NCBI GenBank assembly: GCA_020630295.1
Contig: JAHDBR010000016.1
Span: 7,609 to 42,940, forward strand
From: Sphingomonadaceae bacterium
GTDB lineage: Bacteria > Pseudomonadota > Alphaproteobacteria > Sphingomonadales > Sphingomonadaceae
Direction: 5' to 3'
Length of the DNA: 35,332 nt
Shown here: piece after piece, positions 16,817 through 26,504 of the stretch
Layout of the letters: every line of letters starts with the position of its first letter
How positions within the stretch are numbered: position 1 is the stretch's first letter
Program-made: the position numbers and the translations under genes
Notes under the pieces: generated by a model
Seen by the model: only the letters and a program-made list of their open reading frames with translations
What the model was told of the DNA's origin: nothing
The model's database searches: none

Positions 16817-17842
16817 ATGGCCGACAATAAACCGCGCGCGAGAATGACGTCTTTTGATGTTGCCGAGCGTGCGGGTGTGAGCCAGTCGACGGTATCCAGG
16901 GCTCTGGCAGGTTCCAATGCGATTACTGCGCCGACACGTGCGAAGGTCATGAAAGCGGCCGAGGAGCTTGGCTATGTCGTGGACGAGCGTGCCGCACGCC
17001 TGCGCAAGGGCAAAGCGGGCGCGATCGCGGTGGTGGTAATCAAGCGCCGCGAAGAAGCCGCAAGCGACATCAACCCGTTCTACTTCTCGTTGCTAGGCAG
17101 CATCTGTGCCGCTGCAGCTGCAGAGGGCAACGAGACGCTCGTTTCATTCCAGTCCGAAGAAGACGAATTTTTCGGCAAATATGAAGAACGCGGGCAAGCT
17201 GATGGTGTGATCGTAATCGGGACCACAGTGAATGCTGCCGCGTGGGAATATTTCCGTGAACTGGCATCGGATGACAGGGCGGTTGCATTTTGGGGTTCGC
17301 CTTACGAGGAACTCGAATGGGTGCGTTCCGACAATTACGAGGGCGGAATGCTCGCTGCGCAGGCTTTGCTCGACGCCAATTGTCAGCGGCCCGCCTATCT
17401 TGGCGCGCTTGATTCACCGCAGCAGCAGTTTCGCGAACGTTACGAGGGATTTGAGGCCAAGCTCGAACGGGCCGGACAAACGCCGATCTTTCAGATGGTA
17501 GACGAGAATCTGGACCGCGAAAATCAGGGTCGGGCGGGCATCCGGGCTTTGATCGAAAGCGGACAGACCTTCGACGGTCTATTCGTTGCCTGCGATTCAA
17601 TTGCCTTGGGCGCGCTGGAAGAATTGCAGCGTCACGGCATATCGGTGCCGAGCCAATGCTCAATTATCGGTTTTGACGGTATCCGTGCCGGTCAGCATAG
17701 CAGCCCGCCGCTTACCTCTATCGAGCCCGATTTTGACCTTGCCGGATCAATGCTGGTCCATAATGTTCTGGGCGAAGGCGCAAGTGCAGAGCGCCGTGTG
17801 CCCGTGCGCCTGCTGGACCGCGGCAGTGTCAAATCCACCTAG
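16817..17842 (+). CDS. second LacI-family transcriptional regulator
   Basis: A 341-residue LacI-type regulator. The helix-turn-helix at about residues 12-33 (MTSFDVAERAGVSQSTVSRALAG) is followed by the hinge (RKGKAGAIAVV) and the sugar-binding fold, with DGVIVIGTTV, FDGLFVACDSIALGALEEL and SIIGFDGIRAGQ. I chose ATG 16817 because the longer frame from 16754 adds residues unlike the family and overlaps the transporter-side leader; a GGGAGAGCGAGAG stretch is just upstream. It ends 1 base before the convergent aldo/keto reductase stop. It is only distantly similar to the first LacI protein and probably reads a different sugar or operator. The halogenase-MFS arm is its likely target. Confidence 0.9.
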   Translation: MADNKPRARMTSFDVAERAGVSQSTVSRALAGSNAITAPTRAKVMKAAEELGYVVDERAARLRKGKAGAIAVVVIKRREEAASDINPFYFSLLGSICAAAAAEGNETLVSFQSEEDEFFGKYEERGQADGVIVIGTTVNAAAWEYFRELASDDRAVAFWGSPYEELEWVRSDNYEGGMLAAQALLDANCQRPAYLGALDSPQQQFRERYEGFEAKLERAGQTPIFQMVDENLDRENQGRAGIRALIESGQTFDGLFVACDSIALGALEELQRHGISVPSQCSIIGFDGIRAGQHSSPPLTSIEPDFDLAGSMLVHNVLGEGASAERRVPVRLLDRGSVKST

Positions 17843-17843
17843 A

Positions 17844-18863
17844 TCAGTCTTTGACGGTCAGTTTCAATTCGGCAGGCGGCATCCCGAATATCCCCATGAC
17901 CGGATGCGGTTGATATGGCGTTTCGATAGAGCGCACCTCCTCCTCACTGAGCGTCACGTCCAACGCCGCCACAGCATCGGAAATATGTTTCGGCTTGGTT
18001 GCGCCGATGATCGGGCTGGTAACCTCCGGCTTTTGCAGAACCCAAGCAAGCGCAATTTGCGCCATCGGCAGTCCGCGTTTTTCGGCTAGCTCCTCTACCG
18101 CATCGACAATCTGCCGGTCATTTTCCTGCGTTCTGGCGTAGAGCGCCTTGCCCACCACATCACTTTCGGAACGCTGGGTGGTGCTATCCCAGGGGCGCGC
18201 CAATTTACCCCGCGCCATCGGGCTCCACGGCATAACAGCGATTTTCTGATCCGCGCATAGTGGCAGCATTTCTCGTTCTTCTTCGCGGTACAGCAAATTG
18301 ACGTAATTCTGCATGGACACAAATTGCTTCAAGCCTGCCTGCTGCGCGATGTTGAGCATCTTCTGGAATTGCCACGCATACATGGACGACGCACCGATAT
18401 ACCGAACCTTTCCGGAGCGAACGATGGCATCCAACGTCTCGGCAATTTCCTCCATCGGCGTGTTCGGATCGAGTCGGTGAATCTGGTAAAGATCAATATA
18501 GTCAGTGCCCAAACGGCGCAGGCTGTCATCGACTGCGTGCATCAGCGACTTTGCCGAAAGACCACCCGTATTCGGGGCCTGCCGCCAGCGGAAAAAGCCT
18601 TTGGTGGCAATCACGATTTCATCACGATTGGCCATTTCTTTGAGCAGAGTACCGACATATTCCTCTGACGTGCCCCCTGAATATGCGTTGGCGGTGTCAA
18701 AGAAATTGATCCCTGCTTCCAGAGCCTGACGGATCATCGGGCGCGAGGAATCCAGGTCCATTGCCCAGTCATGCCCCTCTGCCGCCGCATCGCCAAAGCT
18801 CATACACCCGAGACACAGGCGGGAGACGGTCAGGCCGGTATTGCCAAACTGGACATATTTCAT
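17844..18863 (-). CDS. aldo/keto reductase
   Basis: A 339-residue NADPH-dependent oxidoreductase of the aldo/keto reductase superfamily (TIM barrel, YajO/YghZ-like group). The catalytic tetrad is visible: Asp56 and Tyr61 in NFFDTANAYSGGTSE, Lys88 in IATKGFF and His129 in YIDLYQIHRLDP. The NADP-binding end has SPIIGATKPKHISDAV. I chose the ATG at 18863, where MKYVQFGNTGLTVSRLCLG begins as in relatives; an AGGAG lies about 11 bases upstream. The longer frame to 18953 overlaps the divergent regulator leader. It is convergent with the second LacI gene and divergent from the sahR-like gene. The substrate, an aldehyde or ketone, cannot be told from sequence. Confidence 0.93.
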   Translation of the reverse strand: MKYVQFGNTGLTVSRLCLGCMSFGDAAAEGHDWAMDLDSSRPMIRQALEAGINFFDTANAYSGGTSEEYVGTLLKEMANRDEIVIATKGFFRWRQAPNTGGLSAKSLMHAVDDSLRRLGTDYIDLYQIHRLDPNTPMEEIAETLDAIVRSGKVRYIGASSMYAWQFQKMLNIAQQAGLKQFVSMQNYVNLLYREEEREMLPLCADQKIAVMPWSPMARGKLARPWDSTTQRSESDVVGKALYARTQENDRQIVDAVEELAEKRGLPMAQIALAWVLQKPEVTSPIIGATKPKHISDAVAALDVTLSEEEVRSIETPYQPHPVMGIFGMPPAELKLTVKD

Positions 18864-18942
18864 TTGCAAGCGCGCTCCTGATTGATTTGATGTGTCCGTA
18901 TCAGGTCCGGTGAAATATCCAACCACTGGCGATGGCGCTTGC

Positions 18943-18958
18943 AGATATAACAATATCT
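18943..18958. promoter_or_regulatory. inverted repeat, predicted operator of the sahR-like regulator
   Basis: The perfect repeat AGATAT-AACA-ATATCT ends 4 bases before the regulator ATG, in the 99-base gap shared with the aldo/keto reductase gene. AT-rich imperfect palindromes of this type are usual ArsR-family sites. Its location suits autoregulation of the met operon. Confidence 0.6.
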
Positions 18959-18962
18959 TTAT

Positions 18963-19961
18963 ATGTGTATCGGCATGCGTATCGAAAACACCATGCGGGC
19001 ATTAGCTGACCCGACCAGATTACGCATTATGCGTTTGCTCTCGGCAATGGAATTGGCGGTCGGTGAATTGGCGCAAGTGCTGGGCCAAAGCCAGCCGCGT
19101 GTTTCCCGTCATGTCGCTATTTTGTGCGATGCCGGTCTGGCGGAACGCCACCGCGAAGGGAGTTGGGTTTTCTTGCGCGCGGCAGTCGGCAATGAACGCG
19201 GCAATCCTGTGGGGGAGGCCGTGTCGAGGCTGCTTGCCACGGCTGAACGCGAAGACGCCGAATTTGCGGCCATGTGTGATGAAGACCGGCGCCAGCTTGC
19301 CAATATTCGCGGAGCGCGCGAACAAAGCGCGGCTGAATATTTTGCGCGCCACGCAGAGGATTGGGACGAACTGAGGCAACTGCATAGTCCCGACCGCATT
19401 GTTGAAGACCGGCTGCTTGCCGCGCTTGGCGATGCGCCGCTCGGTCAAGTGCTGGATATCGGGACTGGCAGCGGGCGGATGGCGGAATTGTTCGCGCCCA
19501 AGGCAGACCATATCATCGCGCTGGACAAGAGTTTGGATATGCTTCGCGTGGCGCGTGCCAAGCTGCAGAACCTGCCAGCGGACTGCGTCGAACTGGTGCA
19601 GGGCGATTTCCTTTCGCTACCATTTCAGGCGCAGCGCTTTGACACAGTTCTACTGCATCAGGTTCTGCACTTTGCCCAAGACCCGGCGGCAGCGCTGGCG
19701 GAAGCTGCACGCGTGTCCCGCGTGGGCGGCCGTGTGGCTATCGTCGATTTTGCGGCGCATCAACGCGAAGAATTGCGCGACCGCCACGCTCATGTGCGGC
19801 TTGGTTTTACAGATAAAGCCATCGCAGCCTTGTTGATAGAGGCGGGGTACGAAACCGCTGAGCCGATTGCGCTGGAAGAAGGCGAACTGACTGTGAAAAT
19901 CTGGATAGGCACCCGTCAGGGCGGCCCCGCATCAACCGACATAAGAAAGGCAGCTTTATGA
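18963..19961 (+). CDS. sahR: ArsR-family regulator fused to a SAM-type methyltransferase domain (SahR-like)
   Basis: A 332-residue two-domain protein. Residues 1-75 form an ArsR winged helix (ADPTRLRIMRLLSAMELAVGEL, then QSQPRVSRHVAILCDAGLAE). Residues about 125-325 form a class I methyltransferase fold with VLDIGTGSGRM (163-173) and IIALDKS as motif II. This architecture matches SahR, the S-adenosylhomocysteine-responsive repressor of methionine-cycle genes in proteobacteria, in which the methyltransferase fold is used to sense ligand. It heads an operon with metF and split metH, overlapping metF by 4 bases (ATGA), which is the known SahR context. Start: ATG 18963 or 18975; neither has a ribosome site, so the mRNA may be nearly leaderless. 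The repeat at 18943 is the probable operator. Confidence 0.82.
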   Translation: MCIGMRIENTMRALADPTRLRIMRLLSAMELAVGELAQVLGQSQPRVSRHVAILCDAGLAERHREGSWVFLRAAVGNERGNPVGEAVSRLLATAEREDAEFAAMCDEDRRQLANIRGAREQSAAEYFARHAEDWDELRQLHSPDRIVEDRLLAALGDAPLGQVLDIGTGSGRMAELFAPKADHIIALDKSLDMLRVARAKLQNLPADCVELVQGDFLSLPFQAQRFDTVLLHQVLHFAQDPAAALAEAARVSRVGGRVAIVDFAAHQREELRDRHAHVRLGFTDKAIAALLIEAGYETAEPIALEEGELTVKIWIGTRQGGPASTDIRKAAL

Positions 19962-20899
19962 GCAGCTCCAAGACCGAGACGCTCGACCCTGTCCGCGAGG
20001 CACAGACCGCGCATGACACGCCGCTTTTCTCCGGCCTTCCCGGCGATATTGCCGCATCGTTCGAATTTTTCCCGCCAAAAACGGAGAAGATGGAAGCGAA
20101 GTTGTGGGACGCGGTTCAAGAATTGAAGCCGCTTGACCCCAGCTTTGTTTCGGTGACCTATGGTGCGGGCGGATCGACGCGGGAACGGACCCACAATACT
20201 GTGGCGCGTATCATTGCAGAGGCTGATCTGCCGGCCGCAGCGCATCTGACCTGTGTCGATGCCAGCAAAGCAGAAATTTGTGAAGTCGCTGAAAATTACT
20301 GGGAGGCGGGCGTGCGCCACATCGTTGCTCTGCGCGGCGATGCAGGTGAGCCGGGAGCGCCATTCGCGCCGCATCCGGAAGGCTATGCAAGCGCGGCTGA
20401 TCTGGTGGCCGGCCTCAAAGACATTGCCGATTTCGAAATCTCCGTAGCTGCGTATCCGGAAACGCATCCCGATGCCGATTGTCCGCAAAGCGATCTCGAC
20501 AATTTGAAACGCAAGCTCGATGCCGGCGCTACCCGGGCCATAAGCCAGTTTTTCTTTTCGGCAGATACGTTTTTCCGGTTCCGCGATGCGGCAGCTGCCA
20601 CTGGGATTGATACGCCCATTCTGCCCGGTATCCTGCCCGTCACGAATGTTGCGCAGGCGCGCAAATTTGCCGGTGCTTGCGGCGCGCAAATCCCTGAATG
20701 GATGGACGGCTTGTTTGAAGGGTTGGACGAACGGCCTGCCTCGCGTCAATTGGTTGCCGCTACCGTGGCCGCAGAACTTTGCCGCCGCCTTTATGCTGGC
20801 GGCGTCCGCGATTTCCATTTTTACACATTAAACCGCGCTGATCTGGCCTATGCGATTTGTCATATGCTGGGGATGCGTCCGAAAGGTGATAACCAATGA
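19958..20899 (+). CDS. metF: methylenetetrahydrofolate reductase
   Basis: A 313-residue flavoprotein that reduces 5,10-methylene-THF to 5-methyl-THF for methionine synthesis. The TIM-barrel start has the family signature FEFFPPKTEKME (Glu36 corresponds to the conserved glutamate), followed by FVSVTYGAGGSTRERT, HLTCVDASK, IVALRGDAGEPG and FFSADTFFRFRD, all usual MetF blocks. It overlaps the upstream regulator gene by 4 bases (ATGA) and the first methionine-synthase gene by 4 bases, so the three are translationally coupled. Its product feeds directly to the methionine synthase encoded next. Length is normal for bacterial MetF, and no residue appears missing. Confidence 0.96.
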   Translation: MSSSKTETLDPVREAQTAHDTPLFSGLPGDIAASFEFFPPKTEKMEAKLWDAVQELKPLDPSFVSVTYGAGGSTRERTHNTVARIIAEADLPAAAHLTCVDASKAEICEVAENYWEAGVRHIVALRGDAGEPGAPFAPHPEGYASAADLVAGLKDIADFEISVAAYPETHPDADCPQSDLDNLKRKLDAGATRAISQFFFSADTFFRFRDAAAATGIDTPILPGILPVTNVAQARKFAGACGAQIPEWMDGLFEGLDERPASRQLVAATVAAELCRRLYAGGVRDFHFYTLNRADLAYAICHMLGMRPKGDNQ

Positions 20900-21942
20900 A
20901 CGCCCGCGATCAATTGCAGGCAGAGGCCGCCAAGCGCGTACTCATTTTTGACGGTGCATTTGGAACCCAGATTCAGGACCGAAAGCTGACAGAAGAAGAT
21001 TATGCCGGTGATCTGGGGTTGGCAGCTGACCAGAAGGGCAACAATGATATTCTGGCGCTGACCCGCAGCGATGTGATTGCGGACATTACCCGTGCCTATC
21101 TCGATTCCGGATCGGACGTCGTGTCCACAAACACATTCTCGGCCAACCGGATCAGCCAGGCTGACTATGCAGCCGAGAATATGGTGCGCGAGATTAACGT
21201 CGCTTCGGGTAAGATTGCCCGCGAATTGGCGGATGAATACGCTGCCCGTGATGGCAGGCCGCGCTTCGTTGCAGGAGCAATTGGCCCGACCAACAAAACT
21301 TTATCGCTGTCGCCTGACGTGGAAGATCCCGGCTTTCGGGAAATTGATTTCGATCATCTTGTCGATGTCTATCACGAACAGGCAGCTGCTTTGGTCGAGG
21401 GCGGTGCGGACTTCATCCTTATCGAAACCATCTTTGACACGTTGAATGCGAAGGCGGGTGTCATGGCAGTGCGCAAACTGGCGCGTGAGCTAGACCGGGA
21501 TGTGCCAATTATGCTGTCGATGACGCTGACCGATCTATCGGGCCGCAACCTGTCAGGCCACACGGTAGAGGCGTTTTGGTATGCGGTGCGTCATGCGAAT
21601 CCGGTCACTATCGGCTTGAATTGCAGCTTCGGGGCCGAGCAATTGCGCCCCCACGTCCAGTTGCTGAGCAAAATCGCGGACTGCCTGCTAATGGCCTATC
21701 CGAACGCCGGTTTGCCCAATGAATTAGGTGAGTATGACGAGCTTCCCGCCACAACAGCATCGCTGGTGCGCGAATGGGCGGAGAACGGCCAGGCCAACAT
21801 TCTGGGCGGATGTTGCGGGTCCACGCCCGATCATATTGAAGCAATCGCCAAAGCCGTTGACGGCCTTCCTCCGCGCAAACTTCCGCCGCGTGATGTGCAG
21901 ATGCAGCTCGCCGGACTTGAACCTTTCACGATTGCCGCCTGA
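20896..21942 (+). CDS. metH: methionine synthase, homocysteine-binding subunit (split MetH, part 1)
   Basis: A 348-residue protein equal to the first domain of cobalamin-dependent methionine synthase, the homocysteine S-methyltransferase barrel. Residues start [14 protein letters not shown] and include [13 protein letters not shown]. Zinc ligands are Cys243 in LNCSFGAEQ and Cys306-Cys307 in [10 protein letters not shown], so homocysteine binding should be intact. The remaining MetH domains are encoded by the next gene, whose ATG overlaps this stop codon by one base (TGATG). Two-gene MetH is common in alphaproteobacteria and is not a broken gene. It sits after metF, which supplies methyl-THF. 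Confidence 0.95.
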   Translation: MNARDQLQAEAAKRVLIFDGAFGTQIQDRKLTEEDYAGDLGLAADQKGNNDILALTRSDVIADITRAYLDSGSDVVSTNTFSANRISQADYAAENMVREINVASGKIARELADEYAARDGRPRFVAGAIGPTNKTLSLSPDVEDPGFREIDFDHLVDVYHEQAAALVEGGADFILIETIFDTLNAKAGVMAVRKLARELDRDVPIMLSMTLTDLSGRNLSGHTVEAFWYAVRHANPVTIGLNCSFGAEQLRPHVQLLSKIADCLLMAYPNAGLPNELGEYDELPATTASLVREWAENGQANILGGCCGSTPDHIEAIAKAVDGLPPRKLPPRDVQMQLAGLEPFTIAA

Positions 21943-24581
21943 TGACTGATCAAAACACTTCTCGCTTCGTCAATATTGGCGAACGCACCAACGTGACCGG
22001 CTCTGCCCGGTTCAAGAAACTTATCATGGCGGATGATTACGATGCCGCTGTAGAGGTTGCCCGCCAGCAGGTGGAGAACGGCGCGCAAGTGATTGATGTG
22101 AACATGGATGAGGGGCTGCTTGATGCCGTTCACGCCATGACCACGTTCCTGAAACTGATCGCTGCAGAGCCCGATATCGCCCGCGTTCCGGTAATGGTAG
22201 ACAGTTCCAAATGGGACGTCATCGAAGCCGGTTTAAAATGCGTTTCGGGCAAACCGATCGTCAATTCCATCTCGATGAAAGAGGGCGAAGACCAGTTCCT
22301 TGAGCACGCGCGCAAATGTATGGATTACGGTGCAGCTGTGGTGGTCATGGCCTTTGACGAAACGGGGCAGGCAGACACCAAGCAGCGCAAGGTAGAGATT
22401 TGCTCGCGTGCGTATAAGCTTCTGACAGATATCGGCTTCCCGCCGGAAGACATCATCTTCGATCCCAATATTTTTGCTGTCGCAACCGGCATCGAGGAAC
22501 ATGACCGTTACGGTCTAGACTTCATCGAGGCGGTGCGCGAAATTAAAGCTGCGTGTCCGCACGCCAAGACATCCGGCGGACTATCAAACCTGTCATTCAG
22601 TTTCCGCGGAAACGAGACAGTGCGCCGCGCAATGCATTCCGTATTTTTGTATCACGCAATTCCGGCCGGCCTCGACATGGCGATTGTCAATGCCGGACAG
22701 CTGGATGTGTATGACCAGATTGATCCGGTGCTGCGCGATGCGTGCGAAGATGTTATCCTGATGCGTGATGTGGCGGGTGACGATACCGCCACAGAACGGC
22801 TGATAAACCTTGCCGAAAGCTATAAGGGCAAATCGAAAGAGGACGAAAAAGCGACCGCCGAATGGCGCGGCTGGGCGGTTGAGAAGCGGCTTGAACACGC
22901 GCTGGTCAAAGGTATCGATGCAGACATTGTTTCCGATACAGAGGAAATGCGCACCGCCATTGAGGCCGCGGGCGGCAGGCCGATCGAGGTTATCGAAGGC
23001 CCCTTGATGGACGGCATGAATGTTGTCGGCGACCTGTTCGGCAGCGGGAAGATGTTCCTGCCCCAAGTGGTCAAATCCGCGCGCGTCATGAAGAAAGCAG
23101 TCGCGCACCTCATTCCCTTTATCGAGGCGGAGAAAGATCTGCTGGCGCCCGAAGATCGAAAATCCAAGGGTAAGATCATCATGGCGACGGTGAAGGGCGA
23201 TGTGCACGATATCGGCAAGAATATCGTCGGCGTGGTTCTGCAATGTAACGGCTATGACGTGGTTGATCTGGGCGTGATGGCTCCGTGGTCGAAAATCCTC
23301 GAAGCGGCCAAGGAAGAGAAAGCCGATATGATCGGGCTTTCCGGTCTGATTACGCCATCTTTGGACGAGATGGTGACCGTTGCCGAAGAAATGCAGCGCG
23401 CCGAAATGGATATTCCTTTGCTGATTGGCGGCGCAACAACCAGCAAAGTGCATACAGCCTTGCGGATCGACGAGGCGTATGAAGGTCCGGTGATCCATGT
23501 GCTTGACGCAAGCCGTGCCGTGGGTGTGGCGAGCAAGCTGTTATCGGACACTTTGCGAGATGACTTCGTGTCCGAAACCGCATCCGAATATGAGCGTGTC
23601 CGCGATGTTCGTGCCGGTAAGGCGCAATCCGAACTGCTTAGTATAGAGGATGCGCGGGCCAATTATTACGATGCCTATCTGAGCGACAAGGCCGCGCCGC
23701 CGCTTAAGCCCGGCGTGCACGTGTTTGACGAATGGTCGTTGGAAGATTTGCGCGAATATATCGACTGGACCCCGTTCTTTCGGGCGTGGGAACTGCACGG
23801 TACCTATCCGGCGATCCTGCAGGACGAAGTCGTCGGCGAAAGCGCGCGTTCGCTGTGGGATGATGCACAGGCGATGCTTGATACTATTATCAGCGAAAAA
23901 TGGATGACGGCGCGCGGCGTATGCGGTTTCTGGCCCTGCGCACGGGACGGTGATGATGTGACCATTCACCGCGTCAATCGCGAAGAACACGTCGTGCTGC
24001 CCTTCCTGCGCCAACAGGTGAAGAAAAGCCGCGACCGCGCCAATATGTGTCTCGCTGACTTTATTGATCCTGCCGGTGACTGGATTGGCGGTTTTGCAGT
24101 GGGAATCCACGGGATCGACACCCATATTGCGCGCTTCAAAGCAGACAATGACGACTATTCCGACATTCTTCTGAAAGCGCTCGCAGACCGTTTTGCAGAA
24201 GCGTTTGCGGAACGTTTGCACCAACACACCCGGACCGATCTGTGGGGCTATGCACCGGGAGAGCAGCTGTCGAACACGGCGCTGGTGAAAGAACAATATC
24301 GCGGGATTCGTCCGGCTCCGGGTTATCCGGCGTGTCCCGACCACAGTCTGAAGCCGATCCTGTTCGACCTTCTCGATGCGCCGAAAAACGCCGGGCTTAC
24401 CCTGACCGAAAGCTTCGCAATGTGGCCAACAGCTGCAGTGAGCGGTTTCTATTTTGGCCATCCGGAAAGCCAGTATTTCGGCGTGGCACGGATCGGCCGC
24501 GACCAGCTGGAAGAATATGCAGACCGCCGCGGAGTGGACCTATCCACTGCGGAACGCTGGTTACGCCCTAATCTTGATTGA
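21942..24581 (+). CDS. metH: methionine synthase, folate/B12/reactivation subunit (split MetH, part 2)
   Basis: An 879-residue cobalamin enzyme completing the split methionine synthase. Domains in order: pterin/methyl-THF binding (about 8-280, [32 protein letters not shown]), B12-binding helical cap and Rossmann part (about 330-560) with the cobalt-ligating His422 in the [15 protein letters not shown] motif and SGLITPS, and the AdoMet reactivation domain (about 580-879; [23 protein letters not shown], and [12 protein letters not shown], the conserved SAM-binding loop). It is coupled to part 1 by a one-base overlap. It ends 308 bases before gcvT, in a gap that holds the glycine riboswitch. All key motifs are present. 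Confidence 0.96.
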   Translation: MTDQNTSRFVNIGERTNVTGSARFKKLIMADDYDAAVEVARQQVENGAQVIDVNMDEGLLDAVHAMTTFLKLIAAEPDIARVPVMVDSSKWDVIEAGLKCVSGKPIVNSISMKEGEDQFLEHARKCMDYGAAVVVMAFDETGQADTKQRKVEICSRAYKLLTDIGFPPEDIIFDPNIFAVATGIEEHDRYGLDFIEAVREIKAACPHAKTSGGLSNLSFSFRGNETVRRAMHSVFLYHAIPAGLDMAIVNAGQLDVYDQIDPVLRDACEDVILMRDVAGDDTATERLINLAESYKGKSKEDEKATAEWRGWAVEKRLEHALVKGIDADIVSDTEEMRTAIEAAGGRPIEVIEGPLMDGMNVVGDLFGSGKMFLPQVVKSARVMKKAVAHLIPFIEAEKDLLAPEDRKSKGKIIMATVKGDVHDIGKNIVGVVLQCNGYDVVDLGVMAPWSKILEAAKEEKADMIGLSGLITPSLDEMVTVAEEMQRAEMDIPLLIGGATTSKVHTALRIDEAYEGPVIHVLDASRAVGVASKLLSDTLRDDFVSETASEYERVRDVRAGKAQSELLSIEDARANYYDAYLSDKAAPPLKPGVHVFDEWSLEDLREYIDWTPFFRAWELHGTYPAILQDEVVGESARSLWDDAQAMLDTIISEKWMTARGVCGFWPCARDGDDVTIHRVNREEHVVLPFLRQQVKKSRDRANMCLADFIDPAGDWIGGFAVGIHGIDTHIARFKADNDDYSDILLKALADRFAEAFAERLHQHTRTDLWGYAPGEQLSNTALVKEQYRGIRPAPGYPACPDHSLKPILFDLLDAPKNAGLTLTESFAMWPTAAVSGFYFGHPESQYFGVARIGRDQLEEYADRRGVDLSTAERWLRPNLD

Positions 24582-24644
24582 CCGGAAGTAAGGAATCGCG
24601 CAGAGAAATTGCGTCGCCGGGCGTCTCTGATTCTCGGCCATTAT

Positions 24645-24837
24645 GCGGGAGAGATCGTGGGCATTCTATCCACGGCACCGAAGGAGCAACCGCCCCGGAA
24701 ACTCTCAGGTAACAGGGACCGCATAGTGGCAGACACTCTGGAAAGCGTTGCCTTAACTGGCAACCACCGAAGGGGTAGGCGCATAATCTGCCAGCAGGCG
24801 ATGCGTTAAAACTCTCAGGTTTTCCCGACAGAGGGGG
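24645..24837 (+). promoter_or_regulatory. tandem glycine riboswitch upstream of gcvT
   Basis: Two glycine aptamers in series. The first (about 24645-24722) begins GCGGGAGAGATCG, has the conserved CACCGAAGGAGCAACC core and ends AACTCTCAGG with a closing GGGACCGC. The second (about 24731-24837) starts ACTCTGGAAAGCG, repeats CACCGAAGGGG and AAACTCTCAGG, and closes with GACAGAGGGGG; a short linker joins them. This is the classic cooperative glycine switch, which turns on glycine-cleavage genes when glycine is high. Downstream, GCTCC-GGTTT-GGAGC (24850-24864) forms a small hairpin without a T-run, so control is more likely translational or Rho-based than by intrinsic termination. The first 63 bases of the gap (24582-24644) show no gene; no strong promoter could be fixed. 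Confidence 0.93.
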
Positions 24838-24889
24838 TGCAACAACAATGCTCCGGTTTGGAGCGTTGGCACTCTGATCGGGAATAACA

Positions 24890-26056
24890 ATGAGCGACGA
24901 CTTATCAGATACACATCCTGACGATCTGCCAGAGAAGCAGGTCTTGCCTTTGGATGCATGGCATCGTGCGCAAGGCGGACGAATGGTCCCGTTCGCAGGA
25001 TACGAAATGCCGATCCAGTATTCGGGCGAGCATCTTGAACATGGCGGCGGAATCGTGGGTGAACATAATTGGACCCGCACCCGTGCCGGTCTGTTCGATG
25101 TCAGCCATATGGGGCAATTGCTGATTAGCGGCGAAGGGGCCGAAGCGGCGCTGGAAGCGCTTTTGCCGATTGACCTGTCGACACTGGAACTCGGGATGCA
25201 ACGCTATTCGCTGTTGCTGAACGAGGAAGGCGGTGTGCTTGATGATCTGATGGTTTCGCGCTGGCCGAATGAGTTTTATCTGGTCGTCAATGGCGCGACC
25301 AAATGGGATGACATTGCCCATTTGCGCGAGCATTTGCCTGATAATGTTACGCTCAACCATTTGCAGGATCGCGCATTGCTCGCTCTGCAAGGCCCGGAAG
25401 CATTTGCGGCGCTGGATCGCCATGTGGAGGGCGAATTCCCGCTATCCTCGCTGGTATTTATGAAGTTTGGCCGGTTCACGTTTGATGGCGTGGAAATGAT
25501 GATCAGCCGTTCCGGCTATACAGGCGAGGACGGGTTTGAAATCTCGCTCCCGGCAAAGGATGCGGAAAAGGTCGCAACGATCCTGTGTGCAGAGCCGGAG
25601 GTCGAACCGATTGGCCTTGGCGCCCGGGACTCGCTGCGGCTGGAGGCGGGCCTGCCGCTTTACGGGCACGACCTTGATACTGGTATTGATCCAGTATCGG
25701 CACGGCTTCTGTTCGGCCTCGCGAAAAGCCGGCGGGAAACCGGCGGGTGGATGGGCCACGCAACGTGCGCGAAGATGCTCAGCGAAGGATCCCCGACTAA
25801 ACGTGTCGGCTTGAAGGTCGAAGGGCGTATGCCCGCACGTGAGGGCTCGCTCGTATTCTCGGGCGACACCGAAGTGGGCCGCGTCACCAGTGGCGGCTTC
25901 TCGCCCACTTTGGGTCACCCTATCGCGATGGCCTATGTCGCATCGGAATATGCCAAGAAAGACACCGCATTGCAGATCGAGGTCCGCAAAAAACGGCTCG
26001 AGGCCACTGTGACGCCGATGCCATTTGTGCCGAATAATTACTATCGAGGAGAATAA
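24890..26056 (+). CDS. gcvT: glycine cleavage system T protein (aminomethyltransferase)
   Basis: A 388-residue folate enzyme that takes the aminomethyl group from lipoyl-H protein, giving 5,10-methylene-THF and ammonia. The fold starts at [20 protein letters not shown], followed by [11 protein letters not shown] and [20 protein letters not shown], then [10 protein letters not shown] and [20 protein letters not shown], the folate-binding signatures. A beta-barrel C-terminal domain ends in GHPIAMAYV. The first 20 residues are a hydrophilic extension. ATG 24890 follows a CGGGAA ribosome site. It is the first gene under the glycine riboswitch, and gcvH starts 4 bases after it. Length and motifs fit a working enzyme. 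Confidence 0.96.
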   Translation: MSDDLSDTHPDDLPEKQVLPLDAWHRAQGGRMVPFAGYEMPIQYSGEHLEHGGGIVGEHNWTRTRAGLFDVSHMGQLLISGEGAEAALEALLPIDLSTLELGMQRYSLLLNEEGGVLDDLMVSRWPNEFYLVVNGATKWDDIAHLREHLPDNVTLNHLQDRALLALQGPEAFAALDRHVEGEFPLSSLVFMKFGRFTFDGVEMMISRSGYTGEDGFEISLPAKDAEKVATILCAEPEVEPIGLGARDSLRLEAGLPLYGHDLDTGIDPVSARLLFGLAKSRRETGGWMGHATCAKMLSEGSPTKRVGLKVEGRMPAREGSLVFSGDTEVGRVTSGGFSPTLGHPIAMAYVASEYAKKDTALQIEVRKKRLEATVTPMPFVPNNYYRGE

Positions 26057-26060
26057 GCAG

Positions 26061-26432
26061 ATGTCCCGTTATTACACCGATGAGCATGAGTGGATCGACG
26101 TAGAGGGTGATACCGCGACGGTCGGCATTACGGACTATGCGCAGGAACAGTTGGGCGACATTGTATTCATTGAACTGCCAGAAGTGGGCACGATGGTAGA
26201 TAAAGGCGGTGACGCGGCTGTGGTTGAATCAGTAAAGGCCGCCAGCGATGTTTATTCTCCGATCACCGGCGAAGTGGTGGAGGGCAATCCCGCGCTCGAA
26301 GAAGATCCTGCGCTGGTCAATACCTCGCCGGAGGAAGACGGCTGGTTCTTCAAGATGACCATTGGGGACAAGGCCGAGCTTGAAGGGCTGATGGATGCGA
26401 AAGCCTACGAGGCTTTCATCGCGGAACTTTAA
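26061..26432 (+). CDS. gcvH: glycine cleavage system H protein (lipoyl carrier)
   Basis: A 123-residue shuttle protein. The hammerhead lipoyl domain carries Lys59 in [13 protein letters not shown], the lysine that receives lipoate, and ends in [17 protein letters not shown] chose ATG 26061 because [12 protein letters not shown] is the standard start and a GAGGAG lies about 9 bases upstream; a longer frame begins inside gcvT. It lies 4 bases after gcvT. A 72-base gap follows before gcvPA and contains a weak hairpin (ATCCC/GGGAT, 26467-26486) of uncertain value. H protein connects the P and T reactions and needs lipoylation by enzymes encoded elsewhere. Confidence 0.96.
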   Translation: MSRYYTDEHEWIDVEGDTATVGITDYAQEQLGDIVFIELPEVGTMVDKGGDAAVVESVKAASDVYSPITGEVVEGNPALEEDPALVNTSPEEDGWFFKMTIGDKAELEGLMDAKAYEAFIAEL

Positions 26433-26504
26433 AACCAAATTTGCGTGTTAAACAAAACAGGCAGCTATCCCCGCTTGGGCAGGGATGACCGGGAATAGAG
26501 AAAT

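Noticed and set aside
22593-24461. Two minus-strand frames of about 300 codons opposite metH
   Set aside because: They mirror the codon bias of the real metH gene, and no recognisable domain or start signal is present.
20896-24581. Methionine synthase as a frameshifted pseudogene
   Set aside because: Both halves have complete domains, sensible starts and a one-base overlap; a two-gene MetH is common in alphaproteobacteria.
26467-26486. Hairpin between gcvH and gcvPA
   Set aside because: Five pairs plus two beyond a mismatch; noted in the gcvH entry but too weak for its own feature.
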